Origin: Cyclaneusma minus
Lineage: Eukaryota; Ascomycota; Leotiomycetes; Marthamycetales; Marthamycetaceae
Direction of reading: 5' to 3'
NCBI GenBank assembly: GCA_037179335.1
Contig: JAKZHN010000004.1
Coordinates: forward strand, 1,789,856 to 1,853,855
DNA length: 64,000 nucleotides
Below, piece after piece: positions 53,612 to 64,000 of the stretch. Below the pieces are notes generated by a model that saw only the letters and a list, made by a program, of their open reading frames with translations, was not told the DNA's origin and did not search any database. The translations under genes and the position numbers were made by a program. The stretch's first letter is position 1. Each line of letters opens with the position of its first letter.

Positions 53612-56600
53612 CTAATCATCGCCCCCCCTTTTCCTCCTCACTTCCTCACCCAACCAGCCCCAGATCCTACCAACCAACTCCGCATCCACCCCTGTAATAT
53701 TCTTCATTGAAGGCGCCATTCTCTTCGCATTCGCTGTCTCAAAGACAAAACCTCCTTTCGTCCCCCTGCTTTTCTCATCACCATCATCTCTGTCTCCATC
53801 ATCATCCACATAATCAAGCAAAACCTCCTCACCCACTTTACTATCTTTCCTCTCTTTCCCAGTCTCCTCAAATTTGCCTGATTCTCCCTCACCATAAGCA
53901 CTTCTCCAAAGCCCCAAAAGCGCTTTCGCTGGATGATCTGTGTCCAACTTCTCAAGTCTGGACAGCCAGGTTTGAACATCTGTCAAATCAGATAAGCGAC
54001 CCTTTTCCCTCTTCTGTAGCATCTGAATCCATCCCAACAAATCTCGCCAACTCGCCGTCTCCGCATTGTTCACCAGATGATAGACTGGTACTTCTGCGGT
54101 CCTGTACACTCCATCCGACCCGTAGCTAGGCCGACGATTGGCCTGATCTGCGTCATCGTCTTCGCTCAAAAGTCGCATGTGTGCCTCTTTCCCTTCATCC
54201 CCACTGCCAGAACCATTCCCTGACTCGATGCCCGCCAAAGCGATCTCGGCAACGGCTTTCGCGCACTCGTCCACCGGTAACCAGTCCAGCTTTACCTCAT
54301 CATCACCAGGTAACCGCGGGAAACATCCCATATCCATACCCGCACTCAACATCAACGGCCACGCCTCACTCATGTTCCAAATCCCCGTTTGTCGATCCGC
54401 CGTCAGCTGACCGATTCTCAGTATCGCCATCTCCACATCATCATACACACCATCTTGTCCTGGCGCGAAACCATTGCAGAGATGTTGGTAGAACTTGTTA
54501 CAAATGTTTTCCGCGACCCACTTACTCCGAGAGTACCCAAGCTTATCTGCTTCTTGTGGGAGACGAGAGATTCTTTCGCGTATGATTCGCTGTCCCGTCT
54601 GTTCCTTCTGCATATGCTTGTCTACTTCTGAATCGGCGGGAGTGCCGAGTACGCTCGCCGTGCTCGAACAAAACAAAAAGCTCTTCTTCTTGATCTGATG
54701 CCCGGAAGAAGGAGCACAGCACAGATCAAGTAAGTTCCTCAAGCCTTTCAACGAATCCTCGAAGCTTCTCAGTGGCAGTGAAAAGTTGACGGGCCATGCC
54801 GCATGGATGATGATGCTCGCTTTCGCTTTGGTGTCCGCAAGAATGTCTGGATCAAGTCCGAGGCTCGGCTCGCTGAGATCTGATGCGAGACAAGTGATTT
54901 TTGGTAAGTCGTTTGCGAGTGGTGGTTTATTGCGCGAACATAGAGAGTTCGAAACACGCTGGCGAGCCACAGTGTCGTTGGGAGCCCGCACGAGGCAAAC
55001 AACTTGTGTTATGGAAGGAGTTTCGCGCAGAAGATGCAAAATGTGTGTACCCAGAGATCCGGTAGCACCGGTCAGGAGTACAGTGTGTCCTCTTTCGTTC
55101 CTATTGTCGCTAAGCTCACCGGCTTCTTGTGCATTTTCGGCAGCGGTGACTGGCTTCGAGTACAAGTATCCAGAGTTTGAGAAGAGTTCTACCGAGTCCA
55201 ACATCTCCTGACCTGCGTCTGTATTAACAGTGGTCAAATGCCCGCGACGTGTGGAGAGCAAGTATTCAGACAGATGGTCGATGTTGCCGCTATCGTACAC
55301 CACGTTGAACGGCAATACCTTGTCATTGTCGGTGCCTCCTACTACTTCCCGTTGAATCAGAGCCCTGATCTGTACACACTTCGCCGAGTCAACACCACAG
55401 CGATAGAAATCGTCATCGTTTTTCAAGAGGCCCTCTTTCTTTCCCAAGACTCGATGAACAATGCTTCTCACAGCGTCCTTGATTTCGTCATCCTGAGGCG
55501 TTTGGTGCTCTTTGGAATCTGCTGAGGTGGAGTCGGGGAGCTGAGGATCATTGTAAGCATCATCAATTTCCTGTACGAAGCGTTTCTCCGCAGCTCCTCT
55601 CAACAATGTTCCCTTGCTGCTCTTCTCCAAAGGTTTCGTACCAGGCGGTAAGAACACCACCATATTCCTTGCAATTTGCATGAACTCCTGTCCAGTCTCT
55701 TTCGTAGCTTGCTCAACAATTCCATGTACTTTTTCAATGTCGCGTTGCTTCCAGCTCCCACATCCCTGAGTTCCCACCACCAAAAGTCCAGGAAAGGGAC
55801 GCGAATTTCCAAAGATCAAGACGTCCTTGATGTGGCTTGGTGCAGCCGCTACGATCGAATCTTCAATAGGGGACGGATCGAATTTCTTGCCTGTGAGTAG
55901 TGTGATCACACTATCCTTCCTCGCACAATACTTCCACGCGCCTTTGATTGTCGGATGCTTCTCAAACAGATCTGCCGTTGCAAAGCTTCCGTCATCTCGA
56001 TTTGTCTTCGCCATATGCGGCCACCCCTTTTTCACAACCAATTCACACAGTCCATGACCATCACCGCTACTGTCATTATGTTCTTGTTCTTCGAACTCCA
56101 GAAACGGCGAGTTTTTAAACCGGTCGTTTTCACCTGAGGCTGAGGAACGGGCGGAAAGCCGCAGATACTGCCACTCCTTATCCGTCGTGTAATTCCGGTG
56201 ACTGTTCATCAAGAAGCCACACTCTGCGCTTCCAAACCTACTAATCAGATGAACGCCTTTCTGCACAAGTCCATCACCCACACTCTTCGGCAGACTCGCC
56301 CCTCCCACTCCAACAATATCCATGCTTCTCAACCAATCCAGTCCCTGGTCATCTTCCGCTAGCATCTGCAGCACATAGGGTACGGAAGAGAAATACTTGA
56401 TCTCCGGCACTTCGTCGCCATGCATTCCTGAACTTGCGGAACTTCCAGAATTCGCAGACTTTGAGGACCTGGAAAACTTGGAAGAGCTGGAAGAGTTGGG
56501 AGGCGAAGAGGCAGCTTGAGCAGCAACTTGCAGACACCTGATGATATTGATGGAGGTTATTGGGCGATCTCCAGGGAAGAGCCAGACGGGGGAATTGCTC

Positions 56601-57623
56601 GACCAGGAGCGGAAACAATCAGCAATGCCACCGTGGTAGAGGGGCGTGGTGGTGAATGTAGCCTTTTTCGGAGAGAATTCAAGTTCGGGAAGGACGAGTA
56701 TACCGGCATGATGGGATTGGGGTATGGGTTTAGGAAGACCGGAGGTGGTGCCTGAGGTGTGATGGATGTAGGCTATGTCGTGAGGAGCTGGGTGGTAGAC
56801 GGGGATAGATGAGCGGATAGTAGGTGAGGAAGAGGGCGAGATTTCGGGCGAGGTTGGTGTGGTTTTCGTGTCTGGGACTGGGTGAGTGCGGAATTTATGA
56901 CGGAAGGAGGTCGCGGATTCGAAGGCGCGGGCAGCGTGGGAGTCGTCGAAGAAGAGTACGGACGCGTCACATGATTTGCAGAGATGATTTATAGCAGAAG
57001 GTTGACATTGTGGACTGCAGAAGTGGTCAGCATGTGAGTCTGTTCGTTACGACTTACGAGGGGAGAAAATCATTCAAACTTACGCAATTAACAAGACTGA
57101 ATAGCCCAACCTCATCAATCCAAGCCAAGTCAAAAGAAAATCCATCGAGCTAGAAGCCAGCAATGCCACACATCCCGGAGATCCATCAAGGTCGTCGGGC
57201 TTCATCACATCGTCATAGAGCCTTGTCGCAACATCTATAGAGCGATCCCTCAACTGTCTAAAAGCTATGAGGGAACACCATCAGCACCATTTCACCCAAG
57301 CTTTTTCGTCCCAAGTTTTGACTTCATGCCAAGTTTCTTCCACCCCGACTTCCATCGCGAATCCCTCATGCCTTCCTCAAAATGCACAGTGGTAATCGGT
57401 AGAACCTACAAAGAACTTCGCTCCCCCACCCAACCTTCCCATCTTTCGCAACCGGCCAGCCAACCGCTACATTCTCGCCAAACAGCTTCGCCTTTTCGTC
57501 CAGAAACTGATTCACATTGCGGTATGTATGTGGATTCTCCTCGTTGATCTTCGCAGCCTGTCCCAAAGTCGCGACGAAATAATTCAGGTCGGGTGTCGAT
57601 GACTCTTTATCTGAGATAGCCAT
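53612..57623 (-). CDS. NRPS-like enzyme: adenylation - carrier - thioester reductase
   Basis: Activates a carboxylic acid as acyl-AMP, loads it on a phosphopantetheine arm and reduces it with NADPH, as in aminoadipate and aryl-acid reductases. Exons 57623-57410, 57264-57084 and 57014-53612 (introns 145 and 69 nt) give 1265 aa. The adenylation domain has the phosphate-loop motif YIHHTSGTTSGLPKPIPQSH at about 214, VGVGGASLPKSV, and the A10 lysine in EKSSKGTLLRG. The carrier domain has DDDFYRCGVDSAKCVQIR (Ser about 673, phosphopantetheine site). The reductase domain has TGATGSLGTHIL at about 785 (NADPH), a YSRSKWVAE (YxxxK) catalytic pair and LRIGQLTADRQTGIWN. There is no condensation domain, so the product should be a single aldehyde or alcohol. 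It is not the lysine-pathway Lys2 by overall pattern; it looks like a secondary-metabolism CAR-type enzyme. Substrate unknown. Confidence 0.9.
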
Positions 57624-58991
57624 GGCGGGTAAAGTAGGAAAAGATGATGGTGAACACGATGGATGCGAGGATGAGCGACACAGAGATGGCCGAGAGCTGG
57701 AAGACGAAAGTGTCTAGCACACTGCCGATGACATTGCTGCTATCCATTTTGGAAACGGTGCTTTTTGATTGGCTGGATTGAGCTGGTAGAGTAGGCTAAT
57801 GGCTGGTGTAGAGCGTAAGAATGGACTAGCAGAAGACTGTTCGAGAAGCCGGTGCAATGCTGGTAGCTGGCGTCGTGTAGCACGGATTGACTGAAAACAG
57901 GAAAGGAATTGTTTTGGGAAGCATTGTGAGAGGGCAGCGGAAGGGCACTTTTTAAATGTCATGACGTTCTGCATTTCCAGATGCATCGATGCATCGGAAT
58001 TCCAGCGTTGTTGTCTCGGCGCTAAACGGGGATCCACACGCATGGGACGATGGGGTTTTGGTGGGGCCGAGTGCCTTTGTTGGGGAAGCTTGTCAGAGAG
58101 CTCGAAGCTGCACTTCAATGATGTGCAAGCTCAAGATGTCCAATTGTCTAATGATGATTGTCCTCAAACTGGACTTCGAAACTCACAGAATCTTGCTGTC
58201 GCGACTCTCGAGCTTATATCAAGCGGCCTGTCAATATGGTTTTTGGTGTTACCCGAGTCTACTACCGCTGACAAGCAGAACAGTCAGCCCACGAAGACGA
58301 ATCATCGGTCAGAATGCCTGTGCGCAAGGGAGAGTGAGCGACTTGGTTTCGTTGGGATTTGGACAAGCAAGCTTCGGAAAAAATGTGAAATTAAGACTGC
58401 CTTCGTCCCCGGGTGGAACGGGGCCGGGTATCATCCTGAATCCCAGCAGAGTGTGCAGACTATTTACAAGGATGTCTGCTGCCATGCAGGTGTGCGATTT
58501 GATACCATTCGCAAGTCGCAACTTCGCGAGGGGAACGATTGAAATGCCACCCCAAGTACTTTTCCAACACGAACGCCGCCATCCCCCGAAAAATATCAAC
58601 CCCGCTCCTAGAAGGAGACTTCTTGGGGGTGTCCGACTCATATGCGGACAGACCGGTTGCCGTTGACCCTGTGCTGTTCCTGTACTGAAGCAGCCCATCC
58701 AGTGCTTCGATGGAACAGCTTCGCAAACGCCGTGCTCGCCATGCCTCTGTGCCAACGCCTTTCCAAAAACCGAGGGTTCTGCTGGTCTTGAAAAAATTGA
58801 TTTTCCACCAAACCTCTTCTCCCCGACGGCACCAGGAACACTGTCATCGACATCATTCCAATAACTCCAGAGCGACGTAGCTCATTGGCGCTTCAACCAG
58901 GCGTGTAGCGAGATTATCGCCTCCCCTCATCCCCATCCCCATCCCCATCCAAATTCTCATTCATATTCTCGTTCACATCAGTATCTTCGCT
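57624..58991. other. Intergenic region
   Basis: 1.37 kb holding the NRPS-like promoter and the 3' flank of the receptor gene. Frames of up to 225 codons exist on both strands (57989-58666 plus, 58309-58755 minus), but they overlap, are Cys/Arg-rich and have no recognised domain, as expected by chance. Three ATCCCC hexamers occur at about 58929-58950. Confidence 0.35.
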
Positions 58992-61515
58992 TCAGCTTCT
59001 CGGACTTCTTGGACTGCTTGGATCCATCTCTTCATCCTCATCGTACTTCATCCTCGACGGCTCTCCTTCCACTACAGCAGGCATGGTCTCTTCGCGATGA
59101 TCATCCCACCAATGTGACTTCCTCTTGCTTTCGCTATTCGCTCTCCTCGCCGCCATCTCCTCATCTCTTCTAATATAGGCCCTTCTCGCATCTATGCTCA
59201 TCTCGCCCCTAGACTTGCCAGATCCGCGTCTCGACACTCCGCCTGAAAAGATGTTTACAGGGAGAGCTGATGCATGCCAGTTCTTCCAGAACTTCAAACC
59301 TCCTAGAAACGTCTTGTCGCTGTCGGGGATGTGCTTCCATGGTTGTTCTCGAGAGCTGAAAAGCCAGCAATCTACTGCTCCTTGGCTGCAGACGCAGATT
59401 ACTGCTAGGCAGGCTATCGGAAAAGGAGTTCCATCTTCGGCGTAACGCTCGATATATTGTAGACAGTGGTTTACGAATGGGATGGTCCACATGCCGAGGT
59501 ACACGAGAGGATAGATGAAGAGGAATCGTAGTTGTTTTCGGATTCTCTCGCGTGTACTTTGCATCTCCGATGTGCAAAGGTTTCTGCCCAGGGAATCGAC
59601 GACTTCTAGGCCGGTGAGAACTGGTGATGCGTTTTCTGGAGGGTTCTGGAGATGCATGAATGAGCGGAAACTGGCTTTGGAGGAGCGTTTATCTTGTAAG
59701 TTGGTAGGTGGGTGGCTAGGCGATGGTGGTTGCAAAGGCGACGGTGGCTCCAGGGGCGAATTGGGGAAAACTGTTGTCATCGGCGGTATAGAATGAATGG
59801 CCGGAATATTGATTGTTATTGTGGAAGCTCGACGGTAGGCAGCTCCAATCGTTACCGTGGAAGTCCGGCGGTGGCCTGGCGTATACGGATAGGCTGAGGG
59901 GTATGTATCACCCTGTCTAGCAGTGGGAGGAAACCTAGGAGCCGCAGATGAAAAAGGAAAAGTTCCGCTATCTGGAGTATTGACAGATGTGGGTGAATTG
60001 GGCGTTTTCAACGTGTCTGAGGTCGAAGCTGAGTTCTTCCTATCTGATTCTGGACCTGGGAGCAAACCATGCTCAGCTAATGGAGGTGTAGATGGCCTTC
60101 CATGTCTCATGAACACGCTTTTCCTGCGTGGCAGAGGGGGGTTTCCGCCGTCAGTCCCCGCGGTGCTGATGCTTCGGTCCCATAAGCTTCTCCTACGCGG
60201 TTGATTACTGGCTCCAGCGGTGCTCGTTTTTTCAAACCCATCAAACTTGTAACGAACATAGAAATAGATTGCTGCATATACAATGAGGATAGAGCCGAAG
60301 ATGAGATATCGAGGTATCCAAGAGAGAGCCAGTCGGAACCAGAATGGTCTGGTAGGGAGGTAACAATAAGTTCCTTGTTCCATGTATGCCAAGTCGGCAT
60401 TGACAAATGCAAGTGAGGCCATAATGATGGGGACGATCAACCACACGAGGTAGGCGATTCGGCGGTAAGGATAAAGTCCAGCTCCATCGACGGATGAGCG
60501 AGGCTGGAATATACAGAGGGCGCTGTGGAGAGCGATGAGAGCAACTGCGACGTCTGGAAGTGGTCAGTCAAAATTGATCGGTTCAAAATGTGGAGCGGAG
60601 CCATTGCATAACGGAGAGAGAGGGATTGTAGAGATGAATCCGCGAAGGAAGCCCGGAGGGCAAAATTATCCCTGAAAAGGACTTCCCTGGTGAGGGAATC
60701 GTGAAGCTGAGGGAATAGTGAAGATGAAGGAATTCCAAAAATTTATAAAGGTAAGGAAGTACGAACCTGATGCTTCTATTGACACTGAAATAAAGAAGCC
60801 GTTTACTTGACAGAAAGTGGACTTGCTTGACACTGGGCCGGTTGCGAAGGAGACAACTGGATACAGCATGAACCACAGGGCTTTGAACATGTCGCTCTGG
60901 ATGAGAAGCATTATGAGGCTTGTTTCGTCAGCAATGAACATTTGAGCAGTGTTCGGAATTGAGAAGTCGACATAATTGTGAGAAGTTGCCCGAACCCTCG
61001 CCGCTCGAGAGCCAGCGCAGCGTCCGGGGGGTTCAGGGGGGCTGGCCCCCCGAAATCAAACGACCAAGTAGCAGCACTTGATCTGGCTGGTTTGAAAGTT
61101 GGAGTAGCAGAACTTGCTTGCTCTCCAAGCTCGAAAAGACACCTCGCACTTGATCCCAATATCCGAGTGGTAGAACTTACTCATGTCTAAACGTCCTTCG
61201 CATTTTCAGAAACCAGTAAAATGCTAGAATTGACGACGCCACACTGATAGTGGAGAAGCTGAGCGCGATCACTTGAAGATCGAATCGTTTGTGAGGATCG
61301 TATGGTGGATGTAGTGGTTCTGAAGCACCGAGTCCTCGAGTGGGTAGTTCGTTGAAGGCATCGTTGAAAGCACCAGCCATGCTGTTGGTGAAAGCATTGG
61401 CCTTGGTGAGAGCATTGGCCAGGTCTTCGGTGAAAGCATTGGCGCGGTCGGTGATCGTAGGTGCCAAATCGTTGGTGAAAGCATTATATGCTTGGCTGAG
61501 GTATGTTGGTGCCAT
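58992..61515 (-). CDS. Gpr1/Git3-type G-protein-coupled receptor (nutrient sensor family)
   Basis: Seven-helix plasma-membrane receptor of the fungal carbon/amino-acid sensing class that signals through a G-alpha to adenylate cyclase. Exons 61515-61181, 60918-60767 and 60553-58992 give 682 aa; introns of 262 and 213 nt are long for this window. The N-terminal extracellular part (1-80) carries repeats of (A)NAFT..LA. Helix 1 is LQVIALSFSTISVASSILAF; exon 2 encodes LIMLLIQSDMFKALWFMLYP and FCQVNGFFISVSIEAS; exon 3 opens with DVAVALIALHSALCIFQPRS. CYLPTRPFWFRLALSW and LIFGSILIVYAAIYFYVRYK match Gpr1 helix 5. A very large third cytoplasmic loop (about 230 Ser/Pro-rich residues) follows, then IRKQLRFLFIYPLVYLGMW (helix 6), helix 7 and a basic/acidic tail. 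Ligand cannot be deduced. Confidence 0.85.
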
Positions 61516-63874
61516 TGCGAATGATGAAGACAGCTTTGAAGAGCCCGGCTATCTCGAGTGGCGGTGAAGAAATATTTTTTCCCACCCCAGCTGTCTCAAG
61601 TGATGAAGTAAGTCCCAGATCAATCATCTATCCTGCCTTGGAGTACATGCAGACACCATGGTGAGGCTTTCGGGAGGATCTTTTGAAGTTTTAAGCAATG
61701 GATTCGTGTCTGTTGATTTTTGAGCGTACAAAGTCGACGAGTGGCGATGGACGTTCTCGAATCTGATGAAGCAGTCCCTCGAATGATCAAAGCCGATGCA
61801 AAAGATTCAGGAGAGCTGATCCAAGGTATTAGAGATATCTGGCAGATGAATTCTGCGGTACACTAAAACGCCCGCGTGGAGTCTAGCTGGAAACGTGCTG
61901 AAAGAAGGGGTCCTGAAGGCGGCGCAAGCTCGCGATGCAGTGATGTCAAGACAGTCAAAGTGAGAGACGGCGTGGATGCGTGACAAACATGCAGAGACTC
62001 GACAAGGAGAACAGCGAAAGCAAGAACAGAAAAGAGATGAACGCAGAAAATGAGAGGATGTTCAAATGTTTTGTACAGCTGTCACGAGAGTCCGATTTTC
62101 CGCAGATCGTGACTTGTCTCGTGCACTGGCGCCGGAGCGTGTGGCGCCAAGAGATCAGAGGGTCGGGACCTCGATGTCTCCCTGGTAATCGTAACTTTGG
62201 TTGGCTGCGGCCGGCCATCTGGAAATATGCTGGTCGAGTTGGGGAATGATTGGCGACCGCCCAATTACCAGGTCTTCTTAATTTCTGAATGGGCTCATGA
62301 GAAGGAATGTTGTGCGCACCGAATTGGGAGTTAAACGAGCCATCAATCCGTGTCACCCCGATGTTCTCGGTCAATTTCAAGCTGTCAATTTATTCCAGGT
62401 GACGCCCGTGTTCCTTCCCCAAATTCTTCACGTCTCCCCGCCAGCTTCATCACCGGGGAAATCACATGAACAGGGATTGCACGGCGATTTCTTGATCAGA
62501 CCGGCCCGGCCCTTATTTTTAGCTGCATACCACACCCAGGTGCCGAGATCTTCCTTGGCGTCGAGACCGAACGGAGAATTTGAAGCTGCGAGGTCGCGCG
62601 CTGCCAGATTCATGGGATGAGAGCGGTGTCACCGAGAGGCGCAGAGGGACAATTGGAGTGGCTGAGTAACATAGCCAAATGTTTCTCAGGCAGATGCTTT
62701 CCGCACAACGTAAATCCAATCCTTCTGATGCTTGCTGATGAAACCAAAGCGCACGAGGCTGTCCAAGCTCGTTTTTTGAGTTTTGACAAAACGCAATTGA
62801 GATAGACTTTCGGCTGCGGCTGCATGTCAAGTCTTGGTCTGTGGGAGTGTGGGGAACGTGCATTGAAAAGGGGCACGGCCTGGAGTCTAAAGCCACTGCT
62901 TTGCCACCAACGCCATGTTGAGTTCGAGAGTCCGGAGTCGAGACTTATGCCATGAATGCTGCGTGTCCTGATGGCGATTTTTCTAATCATTTTTCTAATA
63001 ATAATAAAATTCAAAGCAAAATAACTTCAAATTGGTTTTCGATCCACGCTTCGTGTTTTCTTTTGCTACTTAGCAATAGGCTGTGTGCAATATCCCAGAG
63101 AGCTGTAGAATTCACCGGCGATCAAACTCAAAGCTATAATGGAGCTTGAAGTTGACAATGAAGCTGACAGCGACGCCAACGGAGCGGTCGGCTTCAAAGG
63201 ATGATCGCACTTTGAGAATGGTTGAATTTGCTTGCAGTTGATTTGACGATGCTGTCCATAAAGAGAATAAAAGCCGCAAAGCGGCTTCAAACAAAGTATT
63301 GCAGTTTGTTCACAAATCAGGATCTGGTAGAATTCAAGCTGAAATGACACTACTTGCTTTGCCTCTCATATAGTCACAAAGTTCTCTCAAACATACTAAC
63401 TCGAATTAGGCAGAGCAAAAATGAAGTCAATTGCCTGTGCGGTTTGCGAAATATCGTTGCCGCCAAATCCGCTCAACTTTTATTTAGACGGCTAATCTGG
63501 TATATAATATCACAATCACGGTATATATATGGTCCGATAATGGGCACCAAGCTCTATTTTCGTAGGCCATAAACTTTACTGCTCTAATTTCGCCCGCCTT
63601 ATTCCTCTTTTTTCACCTTGGCCTCGCATTCGAAGGCGATATTGCCGATCTCGAAACAGACTCTATCTCTATTCTTAATTGTAGCAAAAATATTGATAAT
63701 AATATAAATATGCCCGTTAGCATTTATGCCGGCAAAGCCACTGTGCATGGAAAGGCTAAAAAAGCTAAAAGAATTATTTACATTCGTTATTTAAGCCTAT
63801 TATAGCAAAACTAGCCGGCGCATTAAAAACTAAAGGCAATTTAGCGAAAAACCACAGAAAAAAGCAAAAATAAG
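61516..63874. other. Subtelomeric region without a supportable gene
   Basis: 2.36 kb between the receptor promoter and the telomere. 61.5-62.9 kb is of normal composition with overlapping short frames only. From about 62,970 the DNA becomes AT-rich, with many TA steps and stops, the look of repeat-induced point mutation or old transposon debris. A short open stretch at about 63567-63801 (LAFEGDIADLETDS, then MPVSIYAGKATVHGKAKKAK) has no ATG near its beginning and may be a remnant of a subtelomeric gene. I see no telomere-linked helicase motifs. Confidence 0.4.
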
Positions 63875-64000
63875 TTAGGGTTAGGGTTAGGGTTAGGGTT
63901 AGGGTTAGGGTTAGGGTTAGGGTTAGGGTTAGGGTTAGGGTTAGGGTTAGGGTTAGGGTTAGGGTTAGGGTTAGGGTTAGGGTTAGGGTTAGGGTTAGGG
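63875..64000 (+). repeat. Telomere, 21 perfect TTAGGG repeats
   Basis: 126 bp of uninterrupted TTAGGG running to the last base of the window, preceded by AATAAG. The G-rich strand points outward, so the right end of the window is a natural chromosome end (right telomere). The repeat number is set by where the assembly stops, not by biology. Confidence 0.98.

Noticed and set aside
53204..53710. 168-codon plus-strand frame
   Set aside because: Runs into the antisense of the NRPS-like gene and has no recognisable feature.
57961..58755. Overlapping frames of 148-225 codons on both strands
   Set aside because: Mutually overlapping, Cys/Arg/Trp-rich, without domains or splice support.

Overview
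The window is the right-hand end of a chromosome of a filamentous ascomycete, probably Pezizomycotina and possibly Dothideomycetes (that placement is inference). The sequence ends in 21 perfect TTAGGG units with the G-rich strand running to the end. Genes carry short introns (45-145 nt in most cases) with GT..AG borders and CTAAC or CTGAC branch sites. The protein families are fungal: Zn2Cys6 factor with a PAS-like region, NRPS-like reductase, Gpr1/Git3-type receptor, Atp25 and a peroxisomal Lon protease. There are no bacterial-style operons. Exon joins below were worked out by hand from splice sites, phase and family conservation, and total coding lengths were checked to be multiples of three.

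Layout: 0-16 kb is a mixed block: 3' end of a disordered protein, pyridoxamine-phosphate oxidase, a DHA1 drug-type transporter, a mitochondrial FAD/folate-type carrier, URM1, an acidic protein of unknown function, and a Zn2Cys6/PAS factor whose zinc cluster is split by an 8-nt micro-exon. 16.1-26.7 kb is a 10.7 kb stretch with no gene I can support. 26.7-42.5 kb is a dense core block: peroxisomal Lon (PTS1 = SRL), MLH1, ATP25, a small conserved protein, SYF1, VMA8 (with an 11-nt micro-exon) and a U1A/U2B''-type snRNP protein. 42.7-48.4 kb is accessory DNA: two families of degenerate minisatellites, one of them present in opposite orientations, then two tandem decayed copies of a fungal gene resembling DUF7924. 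49-61.5 kb holds a VBA-like vacuolar transporter, a class I glutamine-amidotransferase-like protein, an NRPS-like adenylation-carrier-reductase gene and a Gpr1/Git3-like receptor. 61.5-63.87 kb is AT-rich subtelomere, followed by the telomere.

Functionally, most genes are unrelated housekeeping genes (splicing, mismatch repair, V-ATPase, mitochondrial and peroxisomal upkeep, tRNA thiolation/urmylation, vitamin B6). The transporter, amidotransferase and NRPS-like gene at 49-57.6 kb could be a small metabolite locus, but only adjacency supports this. The least explained region is 42.7-48.4 kb. A second, window-wide signal is compositional: in many genes the coding strand runs from C-rich at the 5' end to G-rich at the 3' end. 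I did not find a clearly new defence or regulatory system.
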